Positions 1-6,979 of a stretch of 38,873 nucleotides of DNA are shown here, piece after piece; positions within the stretch are counted from its first letter, which is position 1, and each line of letters begins with the position of its first letter. Below the pieces are notes generated by a model, which searched no databases, was not told where the DNA came from, and saw only the letters and a program-made list of their open reading frames with translations. The DNA is from Actinomycetota bacterium (GTDB lineage Bacteria > Actinomycetota > Acidimicrobiia > Acidimicrobiales > Ilumatobacteraceae), in NCBI GenBank assembly GCA_030645675.1, contig JAUSLQ010000141.1:1-38873 (forward strand), given 5' to 3'. Position numbers and translations under genes: made by a program.

Positions 1-1
1 G

Positions 2-772
2 GCCACCATCGGCCTGGTCGACGACCTCATCAAGGTGCGCAGCCACCACAACCGGGGCGTGCTGTGGAAGCACAAGGGCTGGATCACCCTCGCAGTCGCG
101 GTGGGCATCGCCATCGTCCTCGTGGTCGCCACCGACATCGACACCCGCCTGTCGCTGACACGCGGCGACTTCCCCGGCTGGCAGCTGGGCAAGGTGGGGT
201 GGGTGCTGTGGGCAGCATCGTTGATCTTCGCCACCACCAACGCCGTCAACGTGACCGACGGCCTCGACGGCCTGGCCGGGGGTTCCGCACTGCTGGGCTT
301 CGTGGCTTTCACGGGCATCGCCTATTGGGGCTTCCGCAACCCCGAGATCTACGGCTCGATCGTGAACCCGTACGACCTCACCGTGTTCGCTGCCGCATTC
401 GCCGGAGCATGCGCAGGTTTCCTGTGGTTCAACGCGGCACCGGCCACGATCTTCATGGGCGACGTGGGCGCGCTCGCCCTGGGTGCCGCCCTGTCGCTGC
501 TGGCTCTCACCACCGACACCCAGCTGCTGCTGGCCTTGTTCTGCGGGCTGAACGTGATCGAGATCGGCTCGGTCGCGCTGCAGATGATCGTGTTCCGGGC
601 GTCGGGGCGGCGCAAGCGGTTGTTCCGGCTCTCTCCCATCCATCACCACTTCGAGCTGGTCGGCTGGGCGGAGACGAAGGTGATCATCCGTTTCTGGCTC
701 ATCGCCGGGCTGTGCGTGGGCGGCGGGCTGGCCGTCTACATCGCCGACTTCACCGACCAGGCCGCCCGCTGA
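2..772 (+). CDS. mraY: MraY, phospho-N-acetylmuramoyl-pentapeptide-transferase (3' part; start lies left of the window)
   Basis: This membrane enzyme transfers phospho-MurNAc-pentapeptide to undecaprenyl phosphate, making lipid I for peptidoglycan. The frame is open from base 2, so about 256 C-terminal residues are visible of the roughly 360 usual for the family. Family marks are the NVTDGLDGLAGG loop (near nt 248), FMGDVGALALG (near nt 455) and, decisively, the HHHFELVGW motif followed by RFW (nt 640-700), which separates MraY from WecA-type relatives. Several hydrophobic helices lie between these motifs. In the usual dcw cluster murD follows mraY, but here the next gene is convergent and catabolic, so the cluster is interrupted or this is a stand-alone copy. 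Confidence 0.9.
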   Translation, partial: ATIGLVDDLIKVRSHHNRGVLWKHKGWITLAVAVGIAIVLVVATDIDTRLSLTRGDFPGWQLGKVGWVLWAASLIFATTNAVNVTDGLDGLAGGSALLGFVAFTGIAYWGFRNPEIYGSIVNPYDLTVFAAAFAGACAGFLWFNAAPATIFMGDVGALALGAALSLLALTTDTQLLLALFCGLNVIEIGSVALQMIVFRASGRRKRLFRLSPIHHHFELVGWAETKVIIRFWLIAGLCVGGGLAVYIADFTDQAAR

Positions 773-789
773 GCCCAGACTGGCAGCGT

Positions 790-841
790 GACCGCGTGAC
801 CGCGCGACCGCGCGACCGCGCGACCTCGCAGTCACGCGGTC
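790..841. terminator. Hairpin between convergent genes, with an 8-bp tandem repeat in its loop
   Basis: A perfect 11-bp inverted repeat (GACCGCGTGAC at 790-800, GTCACGCGGTC at 831-841) sits between the end of mraY (772) and the end of the leftward amidohydrolase (851). The 30-nt loop is made of near-identical 8-bp units of the type GCGACCGC. There is no T tract, so a two-way intrinsic terminator is inferred only from the stem and position. Confidence 0.5.
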
Positions 842-850
842 GGTGCTCGG

Positions 851-2002
851 TCACACGTCGAAGCCGAAGAGGTCCTTCGCGGTGGTGAACGTCATCTTCG
901 TGATCTCGTCCTCCGGGACACCGGCGAACTGCTTCTCCACCCATTCCTGCGAGTAGGGGAACGCGCCCTCGGGGTGCGGGTAGTCGTTGCCCCACATGAG
1001 GCAGTCGATCCCGGTGAGGTCGCGATTCCGGATCGCCAACGGGTCCCACATGAACGTGCACTTCGCCTGGCGCTTCAGGTAGTGGCTGGGCAGTTCCGGT
1101 AGCTGGTGGCCGGCGCGGGCGAACGCCCCGAAGCGGCCTTGGTAGTGGTGGTCGAGGAACTGCATGACCCCGGCCAGCCAGAAGGCGTAGCCCTCGGTCA
1201 TCACGACGGTCAGGTTCGGGTGGCGTTCGAACACTCCGCTCAACGTCAGCCAGGTGAGCGTTGCCCCCATGTCGACCGACAGCGTGTAGAAGCCCTCGAT
1301 GTGCTCGCCGTACCAGTTCGGTGCCGCCGGGTTGGCCTGCGCGAACTGCTTGGTGCGCTGGGCGGCGATGTGCATCGTGATCGGGATGCCCAGCCCGGCC
1401 GCAACCTCCCACACCGGCTCCCACTCGGGCAGGTAGTAGGGCAGGTCGTAGATGCCGTCCGGCAGCACCGCCGGGCGCAGGCCCAGTGCCGCCGCCCGTT
1501 CCAGCTCCTTCGCGCACGCCGCGGGGTCGAGGTACGGCAGGTTGATGCCCGGGGCGAAACGGTCGAAGTGACCGCGGTAGGTGTCGGCGAGCCAGTCGTT
1601 GGCGATCCGACACCATGCGATCTGCGCAGCCACCACATCTGGCCCACGCGCGTCGCCGAACTCGGGTGAGCCGATCAGCACGGCAGCGACCACACCCTCG
1701 CGTTCCATGTCGGCAAGACGGCCCTCGGGGTCGAACGCCGGGTAGTTGTCCTCGGCGAGCAGGATGCTCGCATGGAGGATCTTGGTGAGCATGCGGTCGT
1801 CGTCGACCTTGAACTCGTTGGGGATGCCGGCGTTCATCATCAGGTTCATCCGCGACTCGGGAATGACGAGGTACCTGCCGTCGGGCCGGTCCTCGACCAG
1901 GAACATCTGGCTGCTGACCTTGTCGCGGTACTTCTCGGGCAGTTCGTTCAGCAGCCACGGAGGAGGCGAGAGGTGGTTGTCGGTGGTGATCAGCGGGCGC
2001 AT
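851..2002 (-). CDS. Amidohydrolase family protein (COG2159, ACMSD-like)
   Basis: A 383-residue protein of the metal-dependent amidohydrolase_2 family, whose members decarboxylate or hydrolyse aromatic acids and related ring-cleavage products. Visible motifs are TDNH near the N terminus (the DxH metal site position), MHIAAQ in the middle (metal-binding His) and LMWGNDYPHPEG near the C terminus (catalytic Asp region). The start at 2002 is chosen because AAGGAG lies just upstream; an in-frame extension to 2056 lacks such a site. It is the last gene of a leftward four-gene unit and lies 14 nt beyond the SnoaL-like gene. The substrate cannot be read from the sequence. A second, divergent member of the same family opens the operon. 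Confidence 0.85.
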   Translation of the reverse strand: MRPLITTDNHLSPPPWLLNELPEKYRDKVSSQMFLVEDRPDGRYLVIPESRMNLMMNAGIPNEFKVDDDRMLTKILHASILLAEDNYPAFDPEGRLADMEREGVVAAVLIGSPEFGDARGPDVVAAQIAWCRIANDWLADTYRGHFDRFAPGINLPYLDPAACAKELERAAALGLRPAVLPDGIYDLPYYLPEWEPVWEVAAGLGIPITMHIAAQRTKQFAQANPAAPNWYGEHIEGFYTLSVDMGATLTWLTLSGVFERHPNLTVVMTEGYAFWLAGVMQFLDHHYQGRFGAFARAGHQLPELPSHYLKRQAKCTFMWDPLAIRNRDLTGIDCLMWGNDYPHPEGAFPYSQEWVEKQFAGVPEDEITKMTFTTAKDLFGFDV

Positions 2003-2016
2003 GGTGACTCCTTGGT

Positions 2017-2445
2017 TCAGCCGAGGCTCGTCTCGGGGGCGATGTACTCCTCGCACGCGGCGATGAGACCATCGACCACGGTGCAGATCTGCACGATGTG
2101 CGTCGGGCCCGGCTGACCGCCGAGTCCCTGCACGGTGGCTTGGACGACGAACCCCGTTGCCGTCGCCAGCGTGCGCACCTGCTCGAAGGAGGGCGGCGGC
2201 GCCGGCGCATCCGCAGCCGCGGCCGCCATCCGAGCGATGCTCTCCTCACGGGTCAGCCACATGTCGTCGTGGCTGTGCCACACGCGCATCGTCGGAGACG
2301 ACAGCTGGGCGAGGATCGCCCAATCCCCTGCCAACCCCTTCGCCCACTGCGCTGCGACCGTGTCGTTCAGGGCCATGTCGTTCAGGGCCATGTCGTTCAG
2401 GGCCGTGTCGTTCAGGGCCGTGTCGTTCAGGGCCGTGTCGTTCAC
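2017..2445 (-). CDS. SnoaL/NTF2-like small protein with a repetitive N terminus
   Basis: A 142-residue protein. The segment from about residue 30 looks like a SnoaL-type NTF2 fold (WAKGLAGDWAILAQLSSP, then a strand ending VQICTVVDGLIAACEEY). Such proteins act as small hydrolases, isomerases or polyketide cyclases, and the reaction here is unknown. GTG at 2445 overlaps the upstream stop (GTGA). The first 28 residues are five-residue repeats (ALNDT or ALNDM) encoded by a 15-bp tandem array. Two of the units contain ATG (2391 and 2376), and a start at 2376 would give a protein beginning right at the domain. The true start is therefore open. It lies between the PKD-hydrolase and the second amidohydrolase in the same operon. 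Confidence 0.7.
   Translation of the reverse strand: MNDTALNDTALNDTALNDMALNDMALNDTVAAQWAKGLAGDWAILAQLSSPTMRVWHSHDDMWLTREESIARMAAAAADAPAPPPSFEQVRTLATATGFVVQATVQGLGGQPGPTHIVQICTVVDGLIAACEEYIAPETSLG
2361..2444. repeat. 15-bp tandem repeat at the start of the SnoaL-like gene
   Basis: Five full units of TGTCGTTCAGGGCC(A/G) begin at 2361, 2376, 2391, 2406 and 2421, followed by a 9-nt partial unit. The unit length is a multiple of three, so copy-number change keeps the frame. The first two units end in A and create ATG codons on the minus strand. The other units differ only at that base. Confidence 0.95.
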
Positions 2446-4514
2446 GCGACCACCACCCGCACGCGGGCCAGGTTCTCGACCAAGCGTGTCGTTGCGCTCG
2501 CATCACCGTCGCGGTGCGACCGCACTCGAGCCGTGGCGAAGAAGGTTCCTGCGCTCTCGTAGCGGTGTTCGATCGAGCGCTGGACCGCCGGCTCGGTGCC
2601 ATCCACCGGGATCTGCACGGGGTACGTGCCGCTCCCGTCGAGGTCCCACGCGACCGACACGATCGTGCCCGTGCCCGGCGGCACCGTTGCATCGACGGAG
2701 AGCGTGACCGCCTCGCCGGCGGCGACGTGGGCGACCACTCCCCCGTTCACCGACGCGTGCACGACCGGCTGGATGCCGCCGCGTTGGGTCGCGTCCGCAC
2801 TGAGGCTGATCTTGCCGTCGCGGTACTCGTAGGCGGTGCCGGCGGGCTTCACCCCGTTCTCGGTCCACGCGACGAGATCGGCCAGGCTCTGCTCGATGAT
2901 CCCCTGGAACTCGATCAGCCAGGTGTTGCTGGCGCGACCGGGCTTCGACGGCACCATCATCGCCGGGCCGTGCTCTGCGTTCTGCGTCCAGCGCAGGCAG
3001 AAGCGCTCTGCGGCACCTTCTGCCCCTTGGGCGGCCAGCACTGCTCCTTCGTAGATGATCCCCTGCGGCGGCCACAGCGACGCGTCGTGGGTGTGGTGCA
3101 GCCACATCAGCTTTCCCGGGTAGTGGCCCGAGTAGGAGACGCCCATCAGCGGCGACATGTACGGCGCTTCGTGCTGTGGGTACACCGGGCAGCCATCCAC
3201 GCGGAGGCTGTCGAACTGCAGGTCGTCCATCAGGTGATGGCGAGCGAAGTAGCAGAACGCAAGGAACGGCTTGTTGTTCACGTGCACCAGGTCGCCGGCC
3301 TGCACACCGGTGAACCGGTTGATGTTGGCTTCACCGAAGCCGTCGCAGAACAGCACGTCGCCGGCAACCGAGTTGGCGTAGAGCTGGCGGCCGGCCGAGG
3401 CCCCGGAGATCACCTTGACACCGGCACCGAGTCGATACCCCGCACCGATGCCCTTGATCTCCACCGCGAAGGGCACGGAGAAGTCGCCCGCAGACCCGGC
3501 CATGATCGCCACCAGCGTGCGCATCGTCTGGTATTCGGGCAGATCGAACTCCGGGCCGATGAGGTCTTGCGCCGTCAACACCCTGGTGACCGGCAGCTCG
3601 CTGTCGAGAAGATCGCCGATGACGCATTGTGGCGCGTCGTGGCCGATGTAGCCGGGCTGGGTCCAGAAGTTCGCGAAGTAGGCCGCGTCGTCTGCTTGCA
3701 GCATGTCGGCGATGGACGACCACAGCCAGATCTGGCCCATCGGTTCGGCGATCATGAACTCATCGCCACGCGGGAATCCCTGGCGGTACAGCGATGCGAG
3801 CTCCTCGCGCTCGTGGGTGGTCAGTCCCTCGAACGGGTTGCCCGAGCCACCCGGCGCCATTGCGTCGACGATCCGCTCGACGCGCGTGCCGAGCAGTCGC
3901 TGCACGTTGAACATCGAGGCGAACGACATCACCTGCGCGCCCTTGATCCGCTTCGTGCTCCCGAGTGGGGCCACGTCGCCTCCGCCCATGAACGGCATCG
4001 CGCCGTCCCACGCGTCGGGCGCGTTCTCCAGGCACAACGGCGAACGCCGACCGCCGCCGCTGCCACCCCAGACGTAGCTGTGGTGCGGCGCCGCGCCGTA
4101 GACCTGTGCGGCCACGTGCTTGCTGAACCGGGCGGCTTCAGCGCTGGCACGATGTCCGTACAAGGTCGGGTCATCGCCGGCGCGAGGGTCCACGTCGTCG
4201 CCGATGTGTCCCTGGTTGGACTCCACCATGTAGCCGCCGAGACGCGCACACATCGCCAGGCCACCGATGATCGCCTCCATCACCGGCGAACCGAAGCTCT
4301 CCTCGTGGCCTCCATGCCCGCCTTCGATCGGCTGGAACATTCGGCCCTGGTACCCGTCGCCGGTGGGAAAGTAGAACACGAACCGGGTGTCGGTGTCGGC
4401 GAAGCCGCCGTGCACGTACCGGTGCGGTACCGGCTCGGCACGCTCCTCGTCCTTGTCGATGTACGGAGCCCCGAAGAACGGGTCGACGGGCTGGTAGGAC
4501 GTGGTCTCCAACAT
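2442..4514 (-). CDS. Alpha/beta-hydrolase-like protein (tannase-like) with C-terminal PKD-type domain
   Basis: A 690-residue protein. The nucleophile-elbow-like GGSGGGRRSPLCLE (about residues 148-161) and a late HHTHDASLWPPQG suggest an alpha/beta hydrolase distantly like the tannase/feruloyl esterase group. The last 120 residues, with VTLSVDATVPPGTGTIVSVAWDLDGSGTY and an Ig-like strand pattern, fit a PKD-type domain. No signal peptide is seen although PKD domains are usually extracellular. The start ATG at 4514 shares one base with the stop of the upstream amidohydrolase, so the two are probably coupled. A 100-residue in-frame upstream extension is rejected because it runs inside that gene. 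Hydrolase function is inferred; the family is not firmly recognised. Confidence 0.6.
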   Translation of the reverse strand: MLETTSYQPVDPFFGAPYIDKDEERAEPVPHRYVHGGFADTDTRFVFYFPTGDGYQGRMFQPIEGGHGGHEESFGSPVMEAIIGGLAMCARLGGYMVESNQGHIGDDVDPRAGDDPTLYGHRASAEAARFSKHVAAQVYGAAPHHSYVWGGSGGGRRSPLCLENAPDAWDGAMPFMGGGDVAPLGSTKRIKGAQVMSFASMFNVQRLLGTRVERIVDAMAPGGSGNPFEGLTTHEREELASLYRQGFPRGDEFMIAEPMGQIWLWSSIADMLQADDAAYFANFWTQPGYIGHDAPQCVIGDLLDSELPVTRVLTAQDLIGPEFDLPEYQTMRTLVAIMAGSAGDFSVPFAVEIKGIGAGYRLGAGVKVISGASAGRQLYANSVAGDVLFCDGFGEANINRFTGVQAGDLVHVNNKPFLAFCYFARHHLMDDLQFDSLRVDGCPVYPQHEAPYMSPLMGVSYSGHYPGKLMWLHHTHDASLWPPQGIIYEGAVLAAQGAEGAAERFCLRWTQNAEHGPAMMVPSKPGRASNTWLIEFQGIIEQSLADLVAWTENGVKPAGTAYEYRDGKISLSADATQRGGIQPVVHASVNGGVVAHVAAGEAVTLSVDATVPPGTGTIVSVAWDLDGSGTYPVQIPVDGTEPAVQRSIEHRYESAGTFFATARVRSHRDGDASATTRLVENLARVRVVVA

Positions 4515-5923
4515 CAGAGGTTGCCTTTCGGGCGTGAGCCGGCGAGCGCGGCGAGGTCGGTGTCGATCATCTCGGTGAGTGCGGCCGCGTCGGCCTGCTC
4601 GGGCGGGCGTAGGTACCCCGCCCGCGAGTGGAACTGGGCTGCCATCCTTGGGTCGACGGCGGGCGCGCCCAGCAGTTCGGCGGCGGTCGGCCCGATGCGG
4701 GCGGCTGCTTCGCGCAGCGGGCCCATCGGGAGTCGGTAGCACTCGGCTGCGTTCTCGCCGAGGATCCTGCGCAGTTCGGCTTCCGTGACGCCTTCGAACG
4801 CGTCGCGGATCCACTGCTGCGTGTTCGGCCAGGTGCCCTCGGGGTGCGGGTAGTCGGTGCCGAACATCAGCCGGTCGACGCCGATCTCGTGCCGCAACGC
4901 AACTTCGTGACGGCGGGTGGACGAAGGCGCGATGTACACGTTGTCTGCGAAGTACTCACGCGGCGACCGCGACATCTTCACCCCGGAGCGGGTGAGGTGG
5001 TCCTCGAGGATCGCGATGGTCGCCGGCACCCAATCGGCGCGTATCTCGGTGAACACGAGGTGCAGCTCGGGGTGCCGATCGAACACCCCGGCCAGCATCA
5101 ACTGCCACAGGATGCGTCGAGGAGCGGTGAGCGCCACGCGGAACGGATGCTCGGCCGGGAACTGGTCGATGCGGATCTCGGAGGTGTCGGGCGTGGACAG
5201 CGTCGACTGTGCCAGCACCGCATCGGTGCCGAAGTCCTTCACCATCGAGGCCATCATCGACAAGCCCTCGTTGCTGAAGCCGCCCTGCGGGAAACCGAAA
5301 CCGGCGTGCACGTTGATCGCCAGCCCGGCCTCGTCGCAGGTCGCCCAGAAGGCGTCGAAGTAGGGGTCGCCGAGGTCGGGCAGGGTCGGGTCGGCGATGT
5401 TGCCCGGTGCGAAGACGCCGACGAACCCGTGCTCGGCCACCCAGCGCAGCTCTGCCAGCGTCTCGTTCATGTCGAGGCACGGCCCGGGTTCGGCGATGCC
5501 GAACAGGCGGCCACCGGACTCGGCCATCACATCACTGAGATGACGGTGATATGCCTTCGCTCCGGCCGACCTCAGCTCTGGCGAGTGGGCCCTGTTCACA
5601 TGGCTGAAGAACGGCAGCACGCTCTCCTGGTGGCCGGCCAGCAGCACCTCGCCCGCGACTCCCTCGTGATCGAGCTCTGCGAGCCGCGGCCCCAGCTCCC
5701 AGGCACCGCGTTCTCCGCCGTTGCGGATGCGACCGTCGGCGTCGATGAGATCAAGCGTCTCCGCGGAGAAGCGGCGCTGCGTCAGCGAGCCCTCACGCCA
5801 GGCAACGTCCTCGGCGGTGAGCGCGTCGAGCTCGTCGCGGTACTGCGGCGCTATGTAGTCCCGGTACAACGCCGGCGGACCACCCCAGTGCCCGTCCGCG
5901 GAGATCAGGGTCAACCGATCCAT
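4514..5923 (-). CDS. Amidohydrolase family protein (COG2159), first gene of the operon
   Basis: A 469-residue member of the same metal-dependent family as the gene at 851-2002. It has SADGHWGGPP near the N terminus (DxH metal site), NVHAGFGFP in the middle and LMFGTDYPHPEGTWP near the C terminus (catalytic Asp region). The C-terminal 70 residues after ENAAECYRL are an extension. ATG at 5923 has GGGGGTG just upstream; ATG at 5935, four codons earlier, is an equally legal start. A near-consensus promoter with two operator-like palindromes lies 40-70 bp upstream, so this is the lead gene of the leftward operon. Two amidohydrolases in one operon suggest successive steps on one ring-derived or ester substrate. 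Confidence 0.85.
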   Translation of the reverse strand: MDRLTLISADGHWGGPPALYRDYIAPQYRDELDALTAEDVAWREGSLTQRRFSAETLDLIDADGRIRNGGERGAWELGPRLAELDHEGVAGEVLLAGHQESVLPFFSHVNRAHSPELRSAGAKAYHRHLSDVMAESGGRLFGIAEPGPCLDMNETLAELRWVAEHGFVGVFAPGNIADPTLPDLGDPYFDAFWATCDEAGLAINVHAGFGFPQGGFSNEGLSMMASMVKDFGTDAVLAQSTLSTPDTSEIRIDQFPAEHPFRVALTAPRRILWQLMLAGVFDRHPELHLVFTEIRADWVPATIAILEDHLTRSGVKMSRSPREYFADNVYIAPSSTRRHEVALRHEIGVDRLMFGTDYPHPEGTWPNTQQWIRDAFEGVTEAELRRILGENAAECYRLPMGPLREAAARIGPTAAELLGAPAVDPRMAAQFHSRAGYLRPPEQADAAALTEMIDTDLAALAGSRPKGNL

Positions 5924-5964
5924 GAACACCCCCATGGCCGCCCGAAGGTCGCGCGGCCAGAGGG

Positions 5965-5994
5965 ATTATGAACCCTGTTCAGGCGATAGGTCAA
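5965..5994 (-). promoter_or_regulatory. Promoter of the amidohydrolase operon
   Basis: Read on the minus strand, TTGACC (5989-5994) is followed after 18 bp by CATAAT (5965-5970). Each box matches the sigma-70 consensus at five of six positions. The predicted transcript start near 5958 leaves a short leader before 5935/5923. One operator-like palindrome overlaps the -35 box and another fills the spacer. Confidence 0.6.
5969..5981. promoter_or_regulatory. Operator-like palindrome, copy 1 (TGAACCCTGTTCA)
   Basis: A perfect inverted repeat TGAAC-N3-GTTCA lying in the -10/-35 spacer of the amidohydrolase promoter. It fits the consensus TSAACNNNGTTCA shared with two other sites. Its centre is 22 bp, about two helical turns, from that of copy 2. 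The size and symmetry fit a TetR-type dimer, but no regulator gene is visible nearby. Confidence 0.5.
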
Positions 5995-6003
5995 CAGCGT
6001 TCA
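5991..6003. promoter_or_regulatory. Operator-like palindrome, copy 2 (TCAACAGCGTTCA)
   Basis: This copy overlaps the -35 box of the amidohydrolase promoter. It is one half-site base short of perfect symmetry. The surrounding 15-mer GTCAACANNGTTCAA recurs at 6892-6906 in front of the SDR gene. Confidence 0.5.
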
Positions 6004-6023
6004 AGACAATCCGTCCGGAACTC

Positions 6024-6860
6024 TCAGGACGGGGGCGGACCGGCGCCGCGTTCGTACATGCCACGGACTGCCTTGTCGCCCAAGCCGATCATCACCTTGC
6101 GCGGCAGCACCCTGCTCATGGCCGAGCCCATGAGCCGCACGAGCACTCCCCCGGGCCGCACGTTGAGCTTGCGACCCAGCCCGTTCAGCGCGGCATCCAC
6201 CACACCGCTCGGGGCACCCGGCTGCATCACCTTGGTCGGCTGCAGGCCTGCCGGCAGTGCGGCCGCGAAACCCGGCGTGGCGGTGGCGCCGGGCATCACC
6301 GCGGTGACATCGATGCCGTGCGGGGAGAGCTCGGCCCACAGGCCCTCGGCGAACACACGGTCGAACGCCTTCGTCGCCGCATAGGTGGCGATGTAGGAGG
6401 AGCCTGCGTCGGCCGAGCCGGAGGACATGATGATCACCCCGCCACGCTTGCGCTCGACCATCTTGCGCGTCAGCCCATCGGCGAGGATCACGACCGACGT
6501 GCAGTTGATGGCGATCTGCGCCTGTTTGCGCTCGATCGGCACGTCGAGCCATCGCCCCACGAGACCGATCCCTGCATTGGCCACCAACAGGCCGATCTCG
6601 AGATCGGCGACCGCGGCAACCGCGTCATGGACCTGGGCGGCATCGGAGAGATCCGTGACCAGGGTGCGCACCTCGGCGGACCCCGATGAACGCAACTGTT
6701 GCGCCGTCGTCTCCAATTGCTCCGCCAACACGTCGACGAGCACCAGTGGCATCCCCATCGAGTGCAGGCGTTGGGCGTAGGCGGCCCCAATTCCCTGTGC
6801 GGCACCGGTGACGAGCGCCCAGGGGCCGTAGTGCTGTGCGAAGTCGGTTCGAAGAGTCAT
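6024..6860 (-). CDS. Short-chain dehydrogenase/reductase (SDR)
   Basis: A 278-residue NAD(P)-dependent oxidoreductase of the classical SDR type. It shows the cofactor loop TGAAQGIG near the N terminus, VANAG in the middle, and the catalytic YAATK with an upstream SSGSAD serine region. The C-terminal 40 residues are basic and hydrophobic (PRKVMIGLGDKAVRGMY) and may lie against the membrane. ATG at 6860 is chosen; an upstream ATG at 6869 is in frame. A -35-like TTGACG (6891-6896) and AAGGAT (6868-6873) would place the transcript start almost on the ATG. The operator-like motif over that -35 box matches the one in front of the amidohydrolase operon, so both are probably controlled together. The substrate is unknown. 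Confidence 0.88.
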   Translation of the reverse strand: MTLRTDFAQHYGPWALVTGAAQGIGAAYAQRLHSMGMPLVLVDVLAEQLETTAQQLRSSGSAEVRTLVTDLSDAAQVHDAVAAVADLEIGLLVANAGIGLVGRWLDVPIERKQAQIAINCTSVVILADGLTRKMVERKRGGVIIMSSGSADAGSSYIATYAATKAFDRVFAEGLWAELSPHGIDVTAVMPGATATPGFAAALPAGLQPTKVMQPGAPSGVVDAALNGLGRKLNVRPGGVLVRLMGSAMSRVLPRKVMIGLGDKAVRGMYERGAGPPPS

Positions 6861-6867
6861 CTGGAGC

Positions 6868-6896
6868 ATCCTTGCCGGAACAGCCCGAGCCGTCAA
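6868..6896 (-). promoter_or_regulatory. Candidate SDR promoter
   Basis: On the minus strand TTGACG (6891-6896), a 17-bp spacer, then AAGGAT (6868-6873), which is a weak -10. Seven bases separate it from ATG 6860, so the mRNA could be leaderless. The AAGGA of the -10 could instead act as a ribosome binding site, which makes this call uncertain. Confidence 0.35.
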
Positions 6897-6905
6897 CACT
6901 GTTCA
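6893..6905. promoter_or_regulatory. Operator-like palindrome, copy 3 (TCAACACTGTTCA)
   Basis: Third copy of TSAACNNNGTTCA, in the divergent region between the SDR gene and the ABC1-type kinase gene. On the minus strand it covers the TTGAC of the SDR -35 box in exactly the register seen for copy 2 over the amidohydrolase -35 box. Confidence 0.5.
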
Positions 6906-6979
6906 ATCAGTCGTTGATAGTGTGCGCGCCAGGGCCTCGGCCGGCGGCCGTGCCGGAGTCGAGCCGACGAGGAGGACCA

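Noticed and set aside
2361-2444. CRISPR-like short array
   Set aside because: Units are contiguous with no spacers and form part of a coding frame.
2157-4739. An 860-codon plus-strand frame opposite the PKD-hydrolase gene
   Set aside because: Composition is that of an antisense shadow; the minus-strand protein has clear fold patterns and coupled starts.
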